Of a stretch of DNA of 37,339 nt, positions 29,760-37,339 are shown piece after piece. The stretch is taken from positions 1 to 37,339 of the forward strand of contig JAFIGE010000040.1 in NCBI GenBank assembly GCA_020831585.1. The letters run 5' to 3'. Source of the stretch: Opitutales bacterium. Lineage in GTDB: Bacteria > Verrucomicrobiota > Verrucomicrobiia > Opitutales > Oceanipulchritudinaceae. The position numbers and the translations under genes are program-made. How positions within the stretch are numbered: position 1 is the first letter of the stretch; each line of letters begins with the position of its first letter. Below the pieces are notes generated by a model, which saw only the letters and a list, made by a program, of their open reading frames with translations, was not told the DNA's origin and did no database searches.

Positions 29760-30148
29760 ATTCCGAAGATCACCTTTCCAGCCGCTGCTCCAAGAAATAC
29801 ACACACCAGGCAGAGCGCATAAGAACCCGCGACGTTGAGGAATGCCTCCCGCAAATCTCCCGCGAGGACTAACTGGAGGGTCTGCTGGCAAAATCCTGAA
29901 ACAGTCGTGTAACCGCCGAGAAATCCCTTCAAAAACAAAGGAGCTATCCAGACAGCGGTTCCCAGGGGAGCGGCCAGGAGAGCCACCCATCCCACACCGA
30001 TCAACAAAGCTCCGGACGCGTTGACCACGAGCGTGCCAACCGGAAAATGACCCGGAGTGACCCCGTCTACCCACGCTGCCAGCATCCACCGGCAGGCGCC
30101 GCCCAAGGCGCTTCCGACAAAAACCAACACCACCGTCCAAACATCCAT
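29756..30148 (-). CDS. crcB: CrcB/Fluc fluoride channel subunit (first gene)
   Basis: The 130-residue protein has four hydrophobic segments and the motifs GSALGGACRWMLAAW near the N-terminus, FPVGTLVVNASGALLIG and GFLGGYTTVSGFCQQT. It differs enough from the overlapping second gene that the two are likely to form a heterodimer, as described for adjacent crcB pairs. I see no fluoride riboswitch upstream; the RAYT stop codon is only 11 bases before the start. Confidence 0.88.
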   Translation of the reverse strand: MDVWTVVLVFVGSALGGACRWMLAAWVDGVTPGHFPVGTLVVNASGALLIGVGWVALLAAPLGTAVWIAPLFLKGFLGGYTTVSGFCQQTLQLVLAGDLREAFLNVAGSYALCLVCVFLGAAAGKVIFGI

Positions 30149-30159
30149 GCACCCACTCG

Positions 30160-31158
30160 TTAGATGGGCCTGCTTCCCGTGTAAAGCCCCTCTGCATCAA
30201 GCCCCCCGGCCAAGGCAGGCTGTCTGGTTCGTTGGCTCGGCCGGTCTCCGCGCCTCTGGCGCATCCACTCATCCACAAACGCCTGCGTCCCGATGATCGC
30301 GCCCTGGGTCATGTAATGCAAACGGCAACGCAGCACCTGCGCCAGGCTCAACACCCCGCCCTCCCGCTTGACCGCAGCCACCTCCTCGGCATTCAAAGTC
30401 CGCCCCTTTCGGGGATCGGAACCACTCACATAGAGAAATTCCCGATAACGCGACGCCGTCGCCTCCGCCGAATCGCCGCTATTATCGACAATGTACCGCA
30501 ACAGGGCATACGCTCTCAACCGCCCCGACCCCACCGCCTCACCGTAGCCGCTGAAGCGGTAGTCCTTCGGGTCGTCCACGATCCCCGCCCGCACCGGGTT
30601 CAGATCGATATACGCCGCCACCGCACGCACCGCCGCACGCGTGTTCTCCACCAACACGCTCCGGAAACGACCCTCCCACAGCGTCCCCACCCGGTCATAC
30701 TTCCGGTTGAACAAAATCGAATAACGCTGCTTCAGGATCTTCATAAACATCGGCAGCGACGCCATCCGCGCCATGAGCAGACCCCGCATGGCCAACCTTA
30801 CCTCACCGCCCGCCTTCAGCGCCCCCTCGATCCGCGCCATCGACAGCGGCTGCCCCCTACGCTCCTTCCCGTAAAGCAGCCGCGACCGCTCCAGCAGCAC
30901 CCCATCGCTCAGCTCCCCCGCCGTCCCCGGCACATCAATGAGCAAATGGAAGTGATTATCCAGCAGAGCAAACGTGATCACCTCCACCCCACAAAACCCC
31001 GCCACCCGCCCCAGCAGTCCCCGAAACGCCTCCTTCTCCACATCCGTGAGCAGAAACTCCCGCCCGCACACCCGGCTCACCACATGGTGCACCGAATCCA
31101 ACCCCTTCCGCCCCGCCCGCGGCATTCGCCGACTCTTCGATGGTATCAAGTATTTCAT
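30160..31158 (-). mobile_element. Complete RAYT (REP-associated Y1 transposase)
   Basis: The 332-residue protein begins MKYLIPSKSRR and carries the HUH nuclease motif as H69-F-H71 in LLDNHFHLLID. Downstream lies the region with the candidate nucleophile Tyr146 in KQRYSILFNRKY and then GTLWEGRFRSVLVE and VAAYIDLNPVRAGIV, hallmarks of RAYT/TnpA-REP proteins. A C-terminal helical extension of about 130 residues follows. RAYTs cut and join single-stranded REP sequences. The ATG at 31158 matches the start of the left-edge copy. It lies between the FAD oxidoreductase gene and crcB, reading in the same direction. Confidence 0.92.
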
Positions 31159-31194
31159 AACGCACCCAGCCTCCCGCAAAAACCACACCTTGGC

Positions 31195-31219
31195 AATAAG
31201 AAAATATACGGTAGCATTA
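31195..31219 (-). promoter_or_regulatory. Conserved AT-rich motif upstream of complete RAYT
   Basis: On the minus strand this includes TGCTACCGTATATTTTCTT, matching the motif at 186-210 before the left-edge RAYT at nearly the same distance from the start codon (about 52 and 48 bases). It is a candidate promoter (TATTTT as -10) or element end. Confidence 0.4.
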
Positions 31220-31265
31220 AAGACCTAGGCACCGGCACCGGGGAGGCGCGGGCGCGGGGGGCAGG

Positions 31266-33650
31266 TTAGGTTGCGTAGCAGCGGATCTCGACGAGGCCGG
31301 CGGAGCGGCTGGCATGGGTGCGTTCGATGCGGAGGCGGAGGGTATGGGTGGAGATGGTCTCTTCGAGAAGGTGCTGGCGGCGGCAGGCGGTGTTGGCGGT
31401 CTCGTGCACGAGGGTGCGCCATCCCTTACCCGCTGGCACTTCCACACGGTAGGCCGTGGCGATATGGGGGGCCACGTAAAAGGGATTCTCCCAATGCGTT
31501 TCGAGGACCCATTGCATAGGAAAGGTCAACTCCACGCGGCGCAAATCGACGGCTTCGGGCCAGCGAAGCTCAATCCACTGCGGCAGACTTTGGGCGGGAT
31601 CGCTCAACCACATGTGCATGCCGTCTCCCGGACGAGTGATACCTGAGCATACATTGGCCGGTTCGAAGACGGCTTGCGCAGGCTCGGTCTGGTAAGCCAT
31701 CTCCCCAAAGAGACGATTCCAATGGAAACGGCCTGAGCCGATACGGTGTCCGCCGGCGGTGCCGTGTTGCCGGCCGGGCGAGCAGCGCCACGCAAGCGTT
31801 GCGGGACCTTCCAACTCAAGGCGATAGACTCCGTCCCTGAGGCCGGATAACCCCGTCTCCAGCCAGATAAGATCGTCGAACTCCGCAGGAACCGTCACCT
31901 CACCTTGCCACACCGGGTCCTCTGCACTGGTTTCATAGTCCCAGAGGCTTTTGGCTTTCCGCAGGGCGACACGAACAGACTGAGAAGAACTCTTTGTATT
32001 GACCAGGTGAATACCGAGTCGTTTCAATTCGCCTCCGCCAAGTTGAAACCACTGGCACGGATCGCGGTCGAGGGCGCGGCTACGGTCGGTCGCACAAGCC
32101 CACACGTGCGGCCTCAGATTTCCATCCTCCACGCGGTCCCCGGCTCCGAGGCCGTTGATTCGCAAGGAGGAACTGGCCTGGACATTGGCCCGACGCGCAA
32201 GATCGGCGGGATCTTCATTGCGGTGGTGGGGCAAAAAGCATCCGTCGCGGAGAAGGGCTTGCTGGATTTTCGCGGGGGCTTCGAGAGCGGTCTTGGCGAG
32301 GCTTTCGTTCTCTCCCCGGGCGTGCGCCGCGAGCGTGCCGATGGCTTGTCCCATGAGGCCACAGGTGGCCATCACGCGGACAGTTCCGAGAGCGGCGTGG
32401 GTGACGGAGATATTCCGCCCGGCCATGGCCAGATTGGGCACGTCTTTACTTATAAGGGAGCGCAACGGGATGCCATAAGGTCCGATGTATTTGAGGGCCA
32501 CTTCACGCAAACTGCTGTCGTAGCCGAGGGCGCTGTCCGGCTCACTTGTGGGCGCGAGCAAACCTCCCGGGGTGTGCAGGTCAATGAACCAGCCACCGAA
32601 GGCACATTCATCCGGAAAGGCTTCCCGCCGCTGCAACTCGTTTTCATTCAGGAAATGCCATCCCATTATCCGTCGGCTTTCACGTTTGCCGGGGACTTGG
32701 CCGATAAACTCGAGGGCATAATTCCGGCAGCGATCCATCATCTGCGGATCGCGATTTTTCATCCAATCCCACACCCCGAGGGCATGGCGGGTGAGTTCGT
32801 GACGGATTGCTTCGTTGTCGTGGATGGTGTCCCAGGGCACGCCAATCTCGATCCACCAGAATCCGCCTTCCGGCTCATTGGGTTTGCGGCCTTGTTTATA
32901 GAAAAAGTCCGCATCCTCATAGCGCATGGCCCAGTCCGGCGCCGTGAAGGGAGCGGGCCGCCCGGTATCAATGCAACGGATATGAATGCTGTTGCCCATC
33001 GTATCGCGCGAAGCTTTGGGAGGCGCATGCACTTCGCCCGTCTCGGAAGAGGACTCCGTGCCCATGCGCCACTCACAACCGGCAAGGTGACCGACGAGGG
33101 CGTCACCCGTGCAATCGATGAACTGCGTCGCGTAAAGAAGACGTTCTGTCTCGGCGTTCGCGACAACGGCGCGAACCGCCTCAATCTTCAAACCTTCATG
33201 GCAGGCGGGCCGGTGGAGATAGCCGCGCTCGTCGGTGGCCACGGGCCATTCGCCGAGGCTCTGCAAGCCTGAGCGCCCATCGCTCAGGAGGACATCGCGG
33301 ACAGTGGTGTTGAGGTGCAAAGTCAGGTTGGGTTCGCGCACAGCCATGTCGTAGAGGGCCATGTCGTGCACGCTATTGGTCCAACCGTTTTCGATGGGAA
33401 ACAGGTGATTGTTCCGGCGCTCGGCGTTGAGCGCCTCCCCGATGATGCCGCTCTCGCGGGCGTTGTAGTGGTGACAGGCAGCTCCGTGAATGGTCACACG
33501 GACTTCGCTGGAAGCGTTGCCTCCGAGGACGGGCCGGTCCTGAACGAGGCAGGTTTTCGCCCCGTGGCGGGCAGCGGCGATGGCGGCGCAAAAGCCGGCC
33601 ATGCCTCCACCGCAGACGACCAAATCATAGTTTTCTTTAACTGTTTTCAT
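31266..33650 (-). CDS. FAD-dependent oxidoreductase with C-terminal beta-sandwich domain
   Basis: The 794-residue protein has an N-terminal Rossmann FAD site (YDLVVCGGGMAGFCAAIAAA, GGGMAG at 14-19), then RPVLGGNASSEVRV, FIDCTGDALVGHLAG and the closing FAD motif NLAMAGRNISVTHAALGTVRVM. This fits the FAD_oxidored group common in Verrucomicrobiota and Planctomycetota. Residues about 500-790 form an extra region whose end (QWIELRWPEAVDLRRVELTF and LRLRIERTHASRSAGLVEIR) looks like a discoidin/F5-8C-type beta-sandwich. No signal peptide is seen. The substrate is unknown; the beta-sandwich hints at a carbohydrate. It lies 33 bases downstream of the IclR gene and is probably its target. Confidence 0.85.
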   Translation of the reverse strand: MKTVKENYDLVVCGGGMAGFCAAIAAARHGAKTCLVQDRPVLGGNASSEVRVTIHGAACHHYNARESGIIGEALNAERRNNHLFPIENGWTNSVHDMALYDMAVREPNLTLHLNTTVRDVLLSDGRSGLQSLGEWPVATDERGYLHRPACHEGLKIEAVRAVVANAETERLLYATQFIDCTGDALVGHLAGCEWRMGTESSSETGEVHAPPKASRDTMGNSIHIRCIDTGRPAPFTAPDWAMRYEDADFFYKQGRKPNEPEGGFWWIEIGVPWDTIHDNEAIRHELTRHALGVWDWMKNRDPQMMDRCRNYALEFIGQVPGKRESRRIMGWHFLNENELQRREAFPDECAFGGWFIDLHTPGGLLAPTSEPDSALGYDSSLREVALKYIGPYGIPLRSLISKDVPNLAMAGRNISVTHAALGTVRVMATCGLMGQAIGTLAAHARGENESLAKTALEAPAKIQQALLRDGCFLPHHRNEDPADLARRANVQASSSLRINGLGAGDRVEDGNLRPHVWACATDRSRALDRDPCQWFQLGGGELKRLGIHLVNTKSSSQSVRVALRKAKSLWDYETSAEDPVWQGEVTVPAEFDDLIWLETGLSGLRDGVYRLELEGPATLAWRCSPGRQHGTAGGHRIGSGRFHWNRLFGEMAYQTEPAQAVFEPANVCSGITRPGDGMHMWLSDPAQSLPQWIELRWPEAVDLRRVELTFPMQWVLETHWENPFYVAPHIATAYRVEVPAGKGWRTLVHETANTACRRQHLLEETISTHTLRLRIERTHASRSAGLVEIRCYAT

Positions 33651-33683
33651 GGGAATGGGGAATCAAGAGGAGAAATAATGGAA

Positions 33684-34391
33684 TCAAACAGCGGTTTTCG
33701 TCATGGCTTTTTCGATACCGATCGCCGCAGCCCGGAGCCGTTCAAGAACCTCCGGCCAAGGCTTCGCCGGTTTACCCGAAACCGCGATCCCGGCCACCAC
33801 CGGCGAGCCCACGGGCACCGCCAGACTGCGCTCCCCGTTGGGACGGTCGATGACGGCGTAGCCCTGCCGCCGCACTTCATCAAGACGGGAACGCAGCCGC
33901 GCGAGATCCTCGGGAAAATACCGGCCGACCGTGGCACTGTCCGCGTGCGCGAGCATCAATAGCCCAATGGAAGAATCCTCCGCCGGGTATCCGGCCGAAC
34001 GCCCGATCGCCTCCGCCATCGGCATACCGGGCACGCTGAAATAGAGATAGCTGACCGTGTTTCGCCAGAGGACGCCCATGGCCACAATCACTTCCAGATC
34101 AGCCAGACGCGGGAGCACCTGCATCGCCCCGGCGGTCAGGCCCGAGGCGGAAAGACTGAGTGCGGAGAGCGCGTGGATACCGGGACCCACACGGTAGCTC
34201 CGGTCCGGTAATCGGTGAGCCAGACCCAGGTGAGCCAAGGTTCCCAAATACCGTTGCACGCGCGTCGGCGTCATCCCCAGCTCCCGCGCCAGCGCCCGCA
34301 CCCGCACCGCACCCCGCTCTTGCACAACGGCAAACAACACCTCCAGACCTTCCATGACACTGCGGTTGGGTTGGGCGGGTAAGGAGCTCAT
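33684..34391 (-). CDS. IclR-family transcriptional regulator
   Basis: The 235-residue protein has an N-terminal winged helix-turn-helix (residues 11-65, with VRALARELGMTPTRVQRYLGTLAHLG). The C-terminal effector domain (about 75-230) includes RNTVSYLYFSVPG, AYPAEDSS-like sequence, VRRQGYAVIDRPNGERSLAVPV and GIAVSG. IclR proteins usually control catabolic genes nearby. The ATG at 34391 was preferred over one at 34445 because a palindrome and promoter lie directly upstream of 34391. It is divergent from the sigma factor gene and probably regulates itself and the FAD oxidoreductase. Confidence 0.9.
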   Translation of the reverse strand: MSSLPAQPNRSVMEGLEVLFAVVQERGAVRVRALARELGMTPTRVQRYLGTLAHLGLAHRLPDRSYRVGPGIHALSALSLSASGLTAGAMQVLPRLADLEVIVAMGVLWRNTVSYLYFSVPGMPMAEAIGRSAGYPAEDSSIGLLMLAHADSATVGRYFPEDLARLRSRLDEVRRQGYAVIDRPNGERSLAVPVGSPVVAGIAVSGKPAKPWPEVLERLRAAAIGIEKAMTKTAV

Positions 34392-34393
34392 TA

Positions 34394-34412
34394 TGTCGCT
34401 TATAAAGTGACA
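34394..34412 (-). promoter_or_regulatory. 19-bp palindrome over the -10 box: likely IclR operator
   Basis: TGTCGCTTATAAAGTGACA is a near-perfect inverted repeat (7 of 9 positions in each arm). On the minus strand it holds TTTATA, 18 bases after TTGACA at 34430-34425. A protein bound here would block the promoter, as expected for IclR autoregulation. Transcription would start only a few bases before the ATG. Confidence 0.55.
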
Positions 34413-34502
34413 CCTGCATCCGCGTGTCAATGAGGATTTTTTCATCTGAATGAATAAAAGGCGTGCCCGGTGTCGCGTTCACGGGCAAATGATTGGTTGC
34501 CC

Positions 34503-35015
34503 ATGTTTGCCGAATCTACGCACGACCCCTGGAAAGATTGGCTCGAGGAGTTCGGGCCGCGCCTGCTTCTTTTCGCCCGTCAACAAGCGCGCCACCCCCG
34601 CGATGCCGAGGATCTTTTGCAGGAGGCCTGCATCCGCGTGTGGCGGGAAAGCGGGGGCGGTGAGGCGGTGCCCCCCCTGGCGCACTTCTTCCGCGCTCTG
34701 CGGCACACGGCGATCGACGCGGCCCGGCGGGAAGACCGGCGGGCGCGGCGGGAACAGGTCGCCGGCGCTCAGGAGGAACCTCTCGCCCTCTTTCAGTGCC
34801 CACTCGAACAGAACGAGCGACGCGCCAGCATTGAGGCGGCGCTGGGGGAACTCCCGGAGGACCAGCGAAACGTCCTCGTGCTCAAAATTTGGGGCGAGCA
34901 GAGTTTCGAGGACGTGGCGACCATTCTCGATATTCCCGCAGGAACGGCGGCATCCCGCTACCGGTATGCCCTCTCCAATTTGCGCAAGATCCTCCCCACT
35001 CACCTATCGGCATGA
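34503..35015 (+). CDS. ECF-type RNA polymerase sigma factor
   Basis: The 170-residue protein has sigma region 2 (about 18-80, RLLLFARQQARHPRDAEDLL and FFRALRHTAIDAARR) and region 4 (about 115-165, LGELPEDQRNVLVLKIWGE, SFEDVATILDIPAGTAASRY). Region 1 and region 3 are missing, as in extracytoplasmic-function sigma factors. A GTG at 34470 would add 11 residues; the ATG at 34503 gives a normal start. The stop codon overlaps the next gene's ATG (ATGA), so the sigma and its partner are probably made together. Confidence 0.92.
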   Translation: MFAESTHDPWKDWLEEFGPRLLLFARQQARHPRDAEDLLQEACIRVWRESGGGEAVPPLAHFFRALRHTAIDAARREDRRARREQVAGAQEEPLALFQCPLEQNERRASIEAALGELPEDQRNVLVLKIWGEQSFEDVATILDIPAGTAASRYRYALSNLRKILPTHLSA

Positions 35016-35497
35016 ACACGCCACCTGATCACCTGGAAGAGGAACTACGGCGGCTTCGTCCGCAGGATCTCCCCGTGCCCCTGCGCGCCCGCCTTGGCCA
35101 TGCCCGCCGCACCGGCCTCGCGGAAGTCTCGGCGCGGCAGATGGCCCGACGCCGCTATACCCTCACGGCGCTTGCCGCCCTGATGACGCTGGGCGTTGGT
35201 TCGTGGTGGCTCCTGCAGTCGGCTCCTGAACCCACCGCCGCTCCGCCCTCACCCGCGATGATCGCCGACCGGCAGGAAGACCCGGCAAGCTTTGGTATGC
35301 GCGCAGTGCGCATGGAACAACACCTCGCCAACCGCATTGACGACGGCGTCTTCATCATGGGCGACCGGATCGGCGTGCAGCAATTCCGCTACCAGTTTGT
35401 CGACACCGTGATCTGGGAAGATCCGCGCGACGGCAGCACAATCGAAATGAGTGTCCCCCGCGAAGAAATCGTCCTCGTTCCCCTAGCCGCATTTTGA
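35012..35497 (+). CDS. Single-pass membrane protein, probable anti-sigma factor
   Basis: This 161-residue protein has a cytoplasmic N-terminal part of about 50 residues (HLEEELRRLRPQDLPVPLRARL), one membrane helix near 53-70 (LTALAALMTLGVGSWWLL) and an extracytoplasmic domain of about 90 residues. It overlaps the sigma factor gene by four bases. Gene order, topology and size fit an anti-sigma factor, but the zinc-binding HxxxCxxC motif of ZAS proteins is absent, so it would be a divergent type. No homologue is recognised by sequence. Confidence 0.7.
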   Translation: MNTPPDHLEEELRRLRPQDLPVPLRARLGHARRTGLAEVSARQMARRRYTLTALAALMTLGVGSWWLLQSAPEPTAAPPSPAMIADRQEDPASFGMRAVRMEQHLANRIDDGVFIMGDRIGVQQFRYQFVDTVIWEDPRDGSTIEMSVPREEIVLVPLAAF

Positions 35498-35517
35498 ACC
35501 TTGAAAGGAAACCGCAG

Positions 35518-36615
35518 ATGAAAACCACCCGCCTCATCCCCCTCTTTTTCCTCCCTTTGACGCTGATGCTGACTCCGGCACTCTCAGCCGAGGAAGGCCG
35601 GAAACCCAGCGAACTCGCGGAGGAGATCCGCGAGCTTGCCCTCGAAATCGCTGCCAACGCCCGCGCGGAAGCCGCCCGTGCCCGCAAAGGAGCCGAAGCG
35701 ACCGCCCATGAAGCACGCCGCGAGGCCTTTCGCTGGGTGCAAAGCCAAAACGCCGCAGCAGCGGTGCCCCGTCCCTTCCTTGGCGTGGTCACCGAACCCC
35801 TGCCGACGGTTTTGCGCGACTACATCGACATCCCTGCGGGAGAAGGTCTCTTGCTCAAGCAGATCGTTCCCGATGGCCCGGCGGCGCAAGCCGGGCTCGA
35901 AAGCAACGACATCCTTCTCCGCGTGAACGACCGCCCCGTGAACAGCCCGGCGACCCTCTCCGGCGTGCTTCGCGATCAAAAAGTGGGCGACGATCTCAAG
36001 CTCCGCATTCTCCGGCGCGGCGAGACCCTGGAGAAAACAGCCACCCTCGGCAGCCGACCGGCTGCGGATGGGCGCTGGGAGTCCCTCGTCGGTGATATTG
36101 GGCAAACGGGCAGCCGAATCGTCGAGGCCGTGCAAGAGTGGATTCCCGGTTCCGTGCGGCTCATCGTCGATGAAGACGAACGCATCACCGTCGACCTCTC
36201 GGAACTCCGCGGCAGCCTCGACGATATGCGCCTGATGCTGGAAGAGATGCGCCGGGCTCCGCCCACTCCCGGGACCCCGCCACCTCCCCCCGCACCCCCG
36301 CAAACCGAGCGCACCTCCGCCGAGGGGACCCGCACCACCATCGTTCACACGGAAAAGACGGTCCTCACGCACATCGGCCCCGACGGCACGGCCACGCTTT
36401 CGGGCGCGGGAACAGAAAGGCGTATCCATATTGTTGATACAAACGGCGTGGAGATCTTCGAGGGCCCCCTCCCCTCGTCCTCCGTGGATCATCTTCCGCC
36501 GGAAGCGCGCCCGCTGGCCCAGGCCATCCTCGATTCCCTTGCCCGGCTCCAGCTCCCCCGTGACCACGGTCAACTCGACATGGAACTGGAAGGGCATCCC
36601 GAACCGGCTCATTGA
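35518..36615 (+). CDS. Exported PDZ-domain protein, no protease domain
   Basis: The 365-residue protein has a signal peptide (KTTRLIPLFFLPLTLMLTP, cleavage likely after ALSA) and an Ala/Glu/Arg-rich helical, perhaps coiled-coil, stretch (30-78). A PDZ domain follows (about 87-180, FLGVVTEPLPTVL, GEGLLLKQIVPDGPAAQAG, LESNDILLRVNDRPV). Then come a helical segment, a Pro-rich linker and a Thr/Gly-rich C-terminal part. No serine protease or site-2 protease motif is visible. A good AAAGGA site lies nine bases before the ATG at 35518. It ends the sigma operon and could be a periplasmic sensor or adaptor for envelope stress, an inference. Confidence 0.85.
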   Translation: MKTTRLIPLFFLPLTLMLTPALSAEEGRKPSELAEEIRELALEIAANARAEAARARKGAEATAHEARREAFRWVQSQNAAAAVPRPFLGVVTEPLPTVLRDYIDIPAGEGLLLKQIVPDGPAAQAGLESNDILLRVNDRPVNSPATLSGVLRDQKVGDDLKLRILRRGETLEKTATLGSRPAADGRWESLVGDIGQTGSRIVEAVQEWIPGSVRLIVDEDERITVDLSELRGSLDDMRLMLEEMRRAPPTPGTPPPPPAPPQTERTSAEGTRTTIVHTEKTVLTHIGPDGTATLSGAGTERRIHIVDTNGVEIFEGPLPSSSVDHLPPEARPLAQAILDSLARLQLPRDHGQLDMELEGHPEPAH

Positions 36616-36638
36616 GGAGCCCCGCGCCGAGGAAAGGA

Positions 36639-36662
36639 GTCGGGTGGGATGCATCCCCCGAC
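36639..36662. repeat. Hairpin between PDZ gene and right RAYT
   Basis: GTCGGG at 36639-36644 pairs with CCCGAC at the end of a 24-base segment, with a bulged T and an internal GGGATGCATCCC palindrome. There is no T run, so it is a weak terminator candidate. It could be a REP-type element beside the convergent RAYT gene. Confidence 0.35.
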
Positions 36663-36803
36663 ATCGCGCCGCTGTAAACTACCGCCAATCCGTCCGTCAC
36701 CCGTCACCTGGTGCCTCCGGAGCAAGGCAAGCCATTTTGCCGACTGGGCGGCGACAGGATCCCGACCAAGTTCGGGGGATGATTATGAAGGTTGTAAGAT
36801 TTT

Positions 36804-37339
36804 TCAACGGTGTTTCACCAGGGTCGCGACCCTCGCGAAGTCGTTACCGCCGTCTTCCATAAGCGGTTTGGGCTTCCCTCCCCTTCGAAAGCCAAGCCAA
36901 CCATCGGCCGCGCAGAAGCTTTCTACCCAGGCTACCGACCCCACTACCCAGCTCTCACTGAAGGCGCGGATCTTTGAGAGAAGCCCCGATCCTTCCGCCA
37001 AACCTGCTCCAAGCATCGCTTTCTCCTTCGTTGCACCGGTTGCCGCGCTCCTCTGGTCTCTCCGAAGAGGCCGCATTCCCGGACCCAACCGGCTGCATAA
37101 GCGCGCCCGGTAGCGCCCGTGCCATTTCGTCGACCAAGTCATCTTGCCCTCGATCCGGGCAATCCCCCGCCGCGCCGCCGAGCCACCTGCGCACGCCTCC
37201 CCGAACCCGCTGAAACCATAATCGCCCGCGTCCTCGACCAATCCTGCCCGCACTGGGTTCAAATCGATATAAGCCGCCACCATTCTTTGCGCCTCCGTAT
37301 CCGCCTCCACGATTACACTGCGGAAACGCTCCGCCCAGA
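36804..37339 (-). mobile_element. RAYT-type transposase, C-terminal part, cut by right edge
   Basis: Read on the minus strand from the right edge, the frame begins WAERFRSVIVEAD and continues MVAAYIDLNPVRAGLVEDAGDY and GFSGFGEA, matching residues 161-208 of the complete RAYT. It then runs to a stop at 36804. The cut piece has about 178 codons, close to the 172 of the corresponding part of the complete copy, so the gene is probably not truncated at this end. The C-terminal segment is very diverged; only SESWVVGSVAWVESF is recognisably like TQGAIIGTQAFVDEWM. The HUH motif lies outside the window. Confidence 0.75.

Noticed and set aside
30149-30160. Fluoride riboswitch before crcB
   Set aside because: Only 11 bases separate the RAYT stop and the crcB start, and nothing resembling the conserved riboswitch core was seen nearby.
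31905-33272. 455-codon plus-strand frame opposite the FAD oxidoreductase
   Set aside because: Shadow frame without motifs; the minus strand carries the full FAD enzyme.
35584-36654. 356-codon minus-strand frame opposite the PDZ gene
   Set aside because: Overlaps a gene with signal peptide, PDZ motif and a good ribosome-binding site; the shadow has none of these.

Overview
The window is high-GC bacterial chromosome, most likely from Verrucomicrobiota, class Opitutae or a relative. This rests on an Oar-like TonB receptor with the segment ELDEFVVTG before its plug, several RAYT (REP-associated tyrosine transposase) genes, weak or absent Shine-Dalgarno sites before many genes, and general protein character. 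No rRNA, tRNA or CRISPR array was recognised, so the placement is an inference.

Layout. (1) 1-4016 holds the start of a RAYT gene cut by the left edge, a dimeric-type dUTPase-like gene on the minus strand, then a plus-strand run of an Arg/Gly/Pro-rich unknown protein, murA and ruvB. (2) 4085-6538 (minus) is an MFS permease followed by an MscS-type channel. (3) 6902-13937 is a compact translation/RNA operon, nusA-infB-rbfA-nrnA-truB-ribF, with a promoter and a terminator-like hairpin in the nusA leader. (4) 13938-17592 has an imperfect tandem duplication and then a TonB-dependent receptor broken by two compensating frameshifts, closed by a strong terminator. (5) 17746-20081 (plus) has a DegT-type aminotransferase, a possible 31-residue membrane microprotein and a WecA-like sugar-phosphate transferase. 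(6) 20155-29222 (minus) reads ugd-cysC-cysD-gmd-cysN, then a sucrose-phosphate-synthase-like glycosyltransferase and a HAD phosphatase fused to a glycoside hydrolase. (7) 29340-31158 (minus) has a complete RAYT followed by two overlapping crcB fluoride-channel genes. (8) 31266-34391 (minus) has an IclR regulator and a large FAD-dependent oxidoreductase. (9) 34503-36615 (plus) is an ECF sigma factor, a small membrane protein (probable anti-sigma factor) and an exported PDZ protein. (10) A further RAYT gene runs off the right edge.

How the genes fit together. Regions 5 and 6 look like supply lines for a surface or secreted glycan: an amino-sugar aminotransferase, a lipid-carrier priming enzyme, GDP-mannose dehydratase, UDP-glucose dehydrogenase and a full PAPS-forming set (cysD, cysN, cysC). 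The gmd gene sits between cysD and cysN, which suggests a sulfated polysaccharide, although no sulfotransferase lies in the window. The adjacent synthase and phosphatase-hydrolase pair could make and break a sucrose-type disaccharide. The most unusual items are that fusion protein, the interleaved sulfate/nucleotide-sugar cluster, the twice-frameshifted receptor, the nusA leader hairpin and the palindrome over the IclR promoter.
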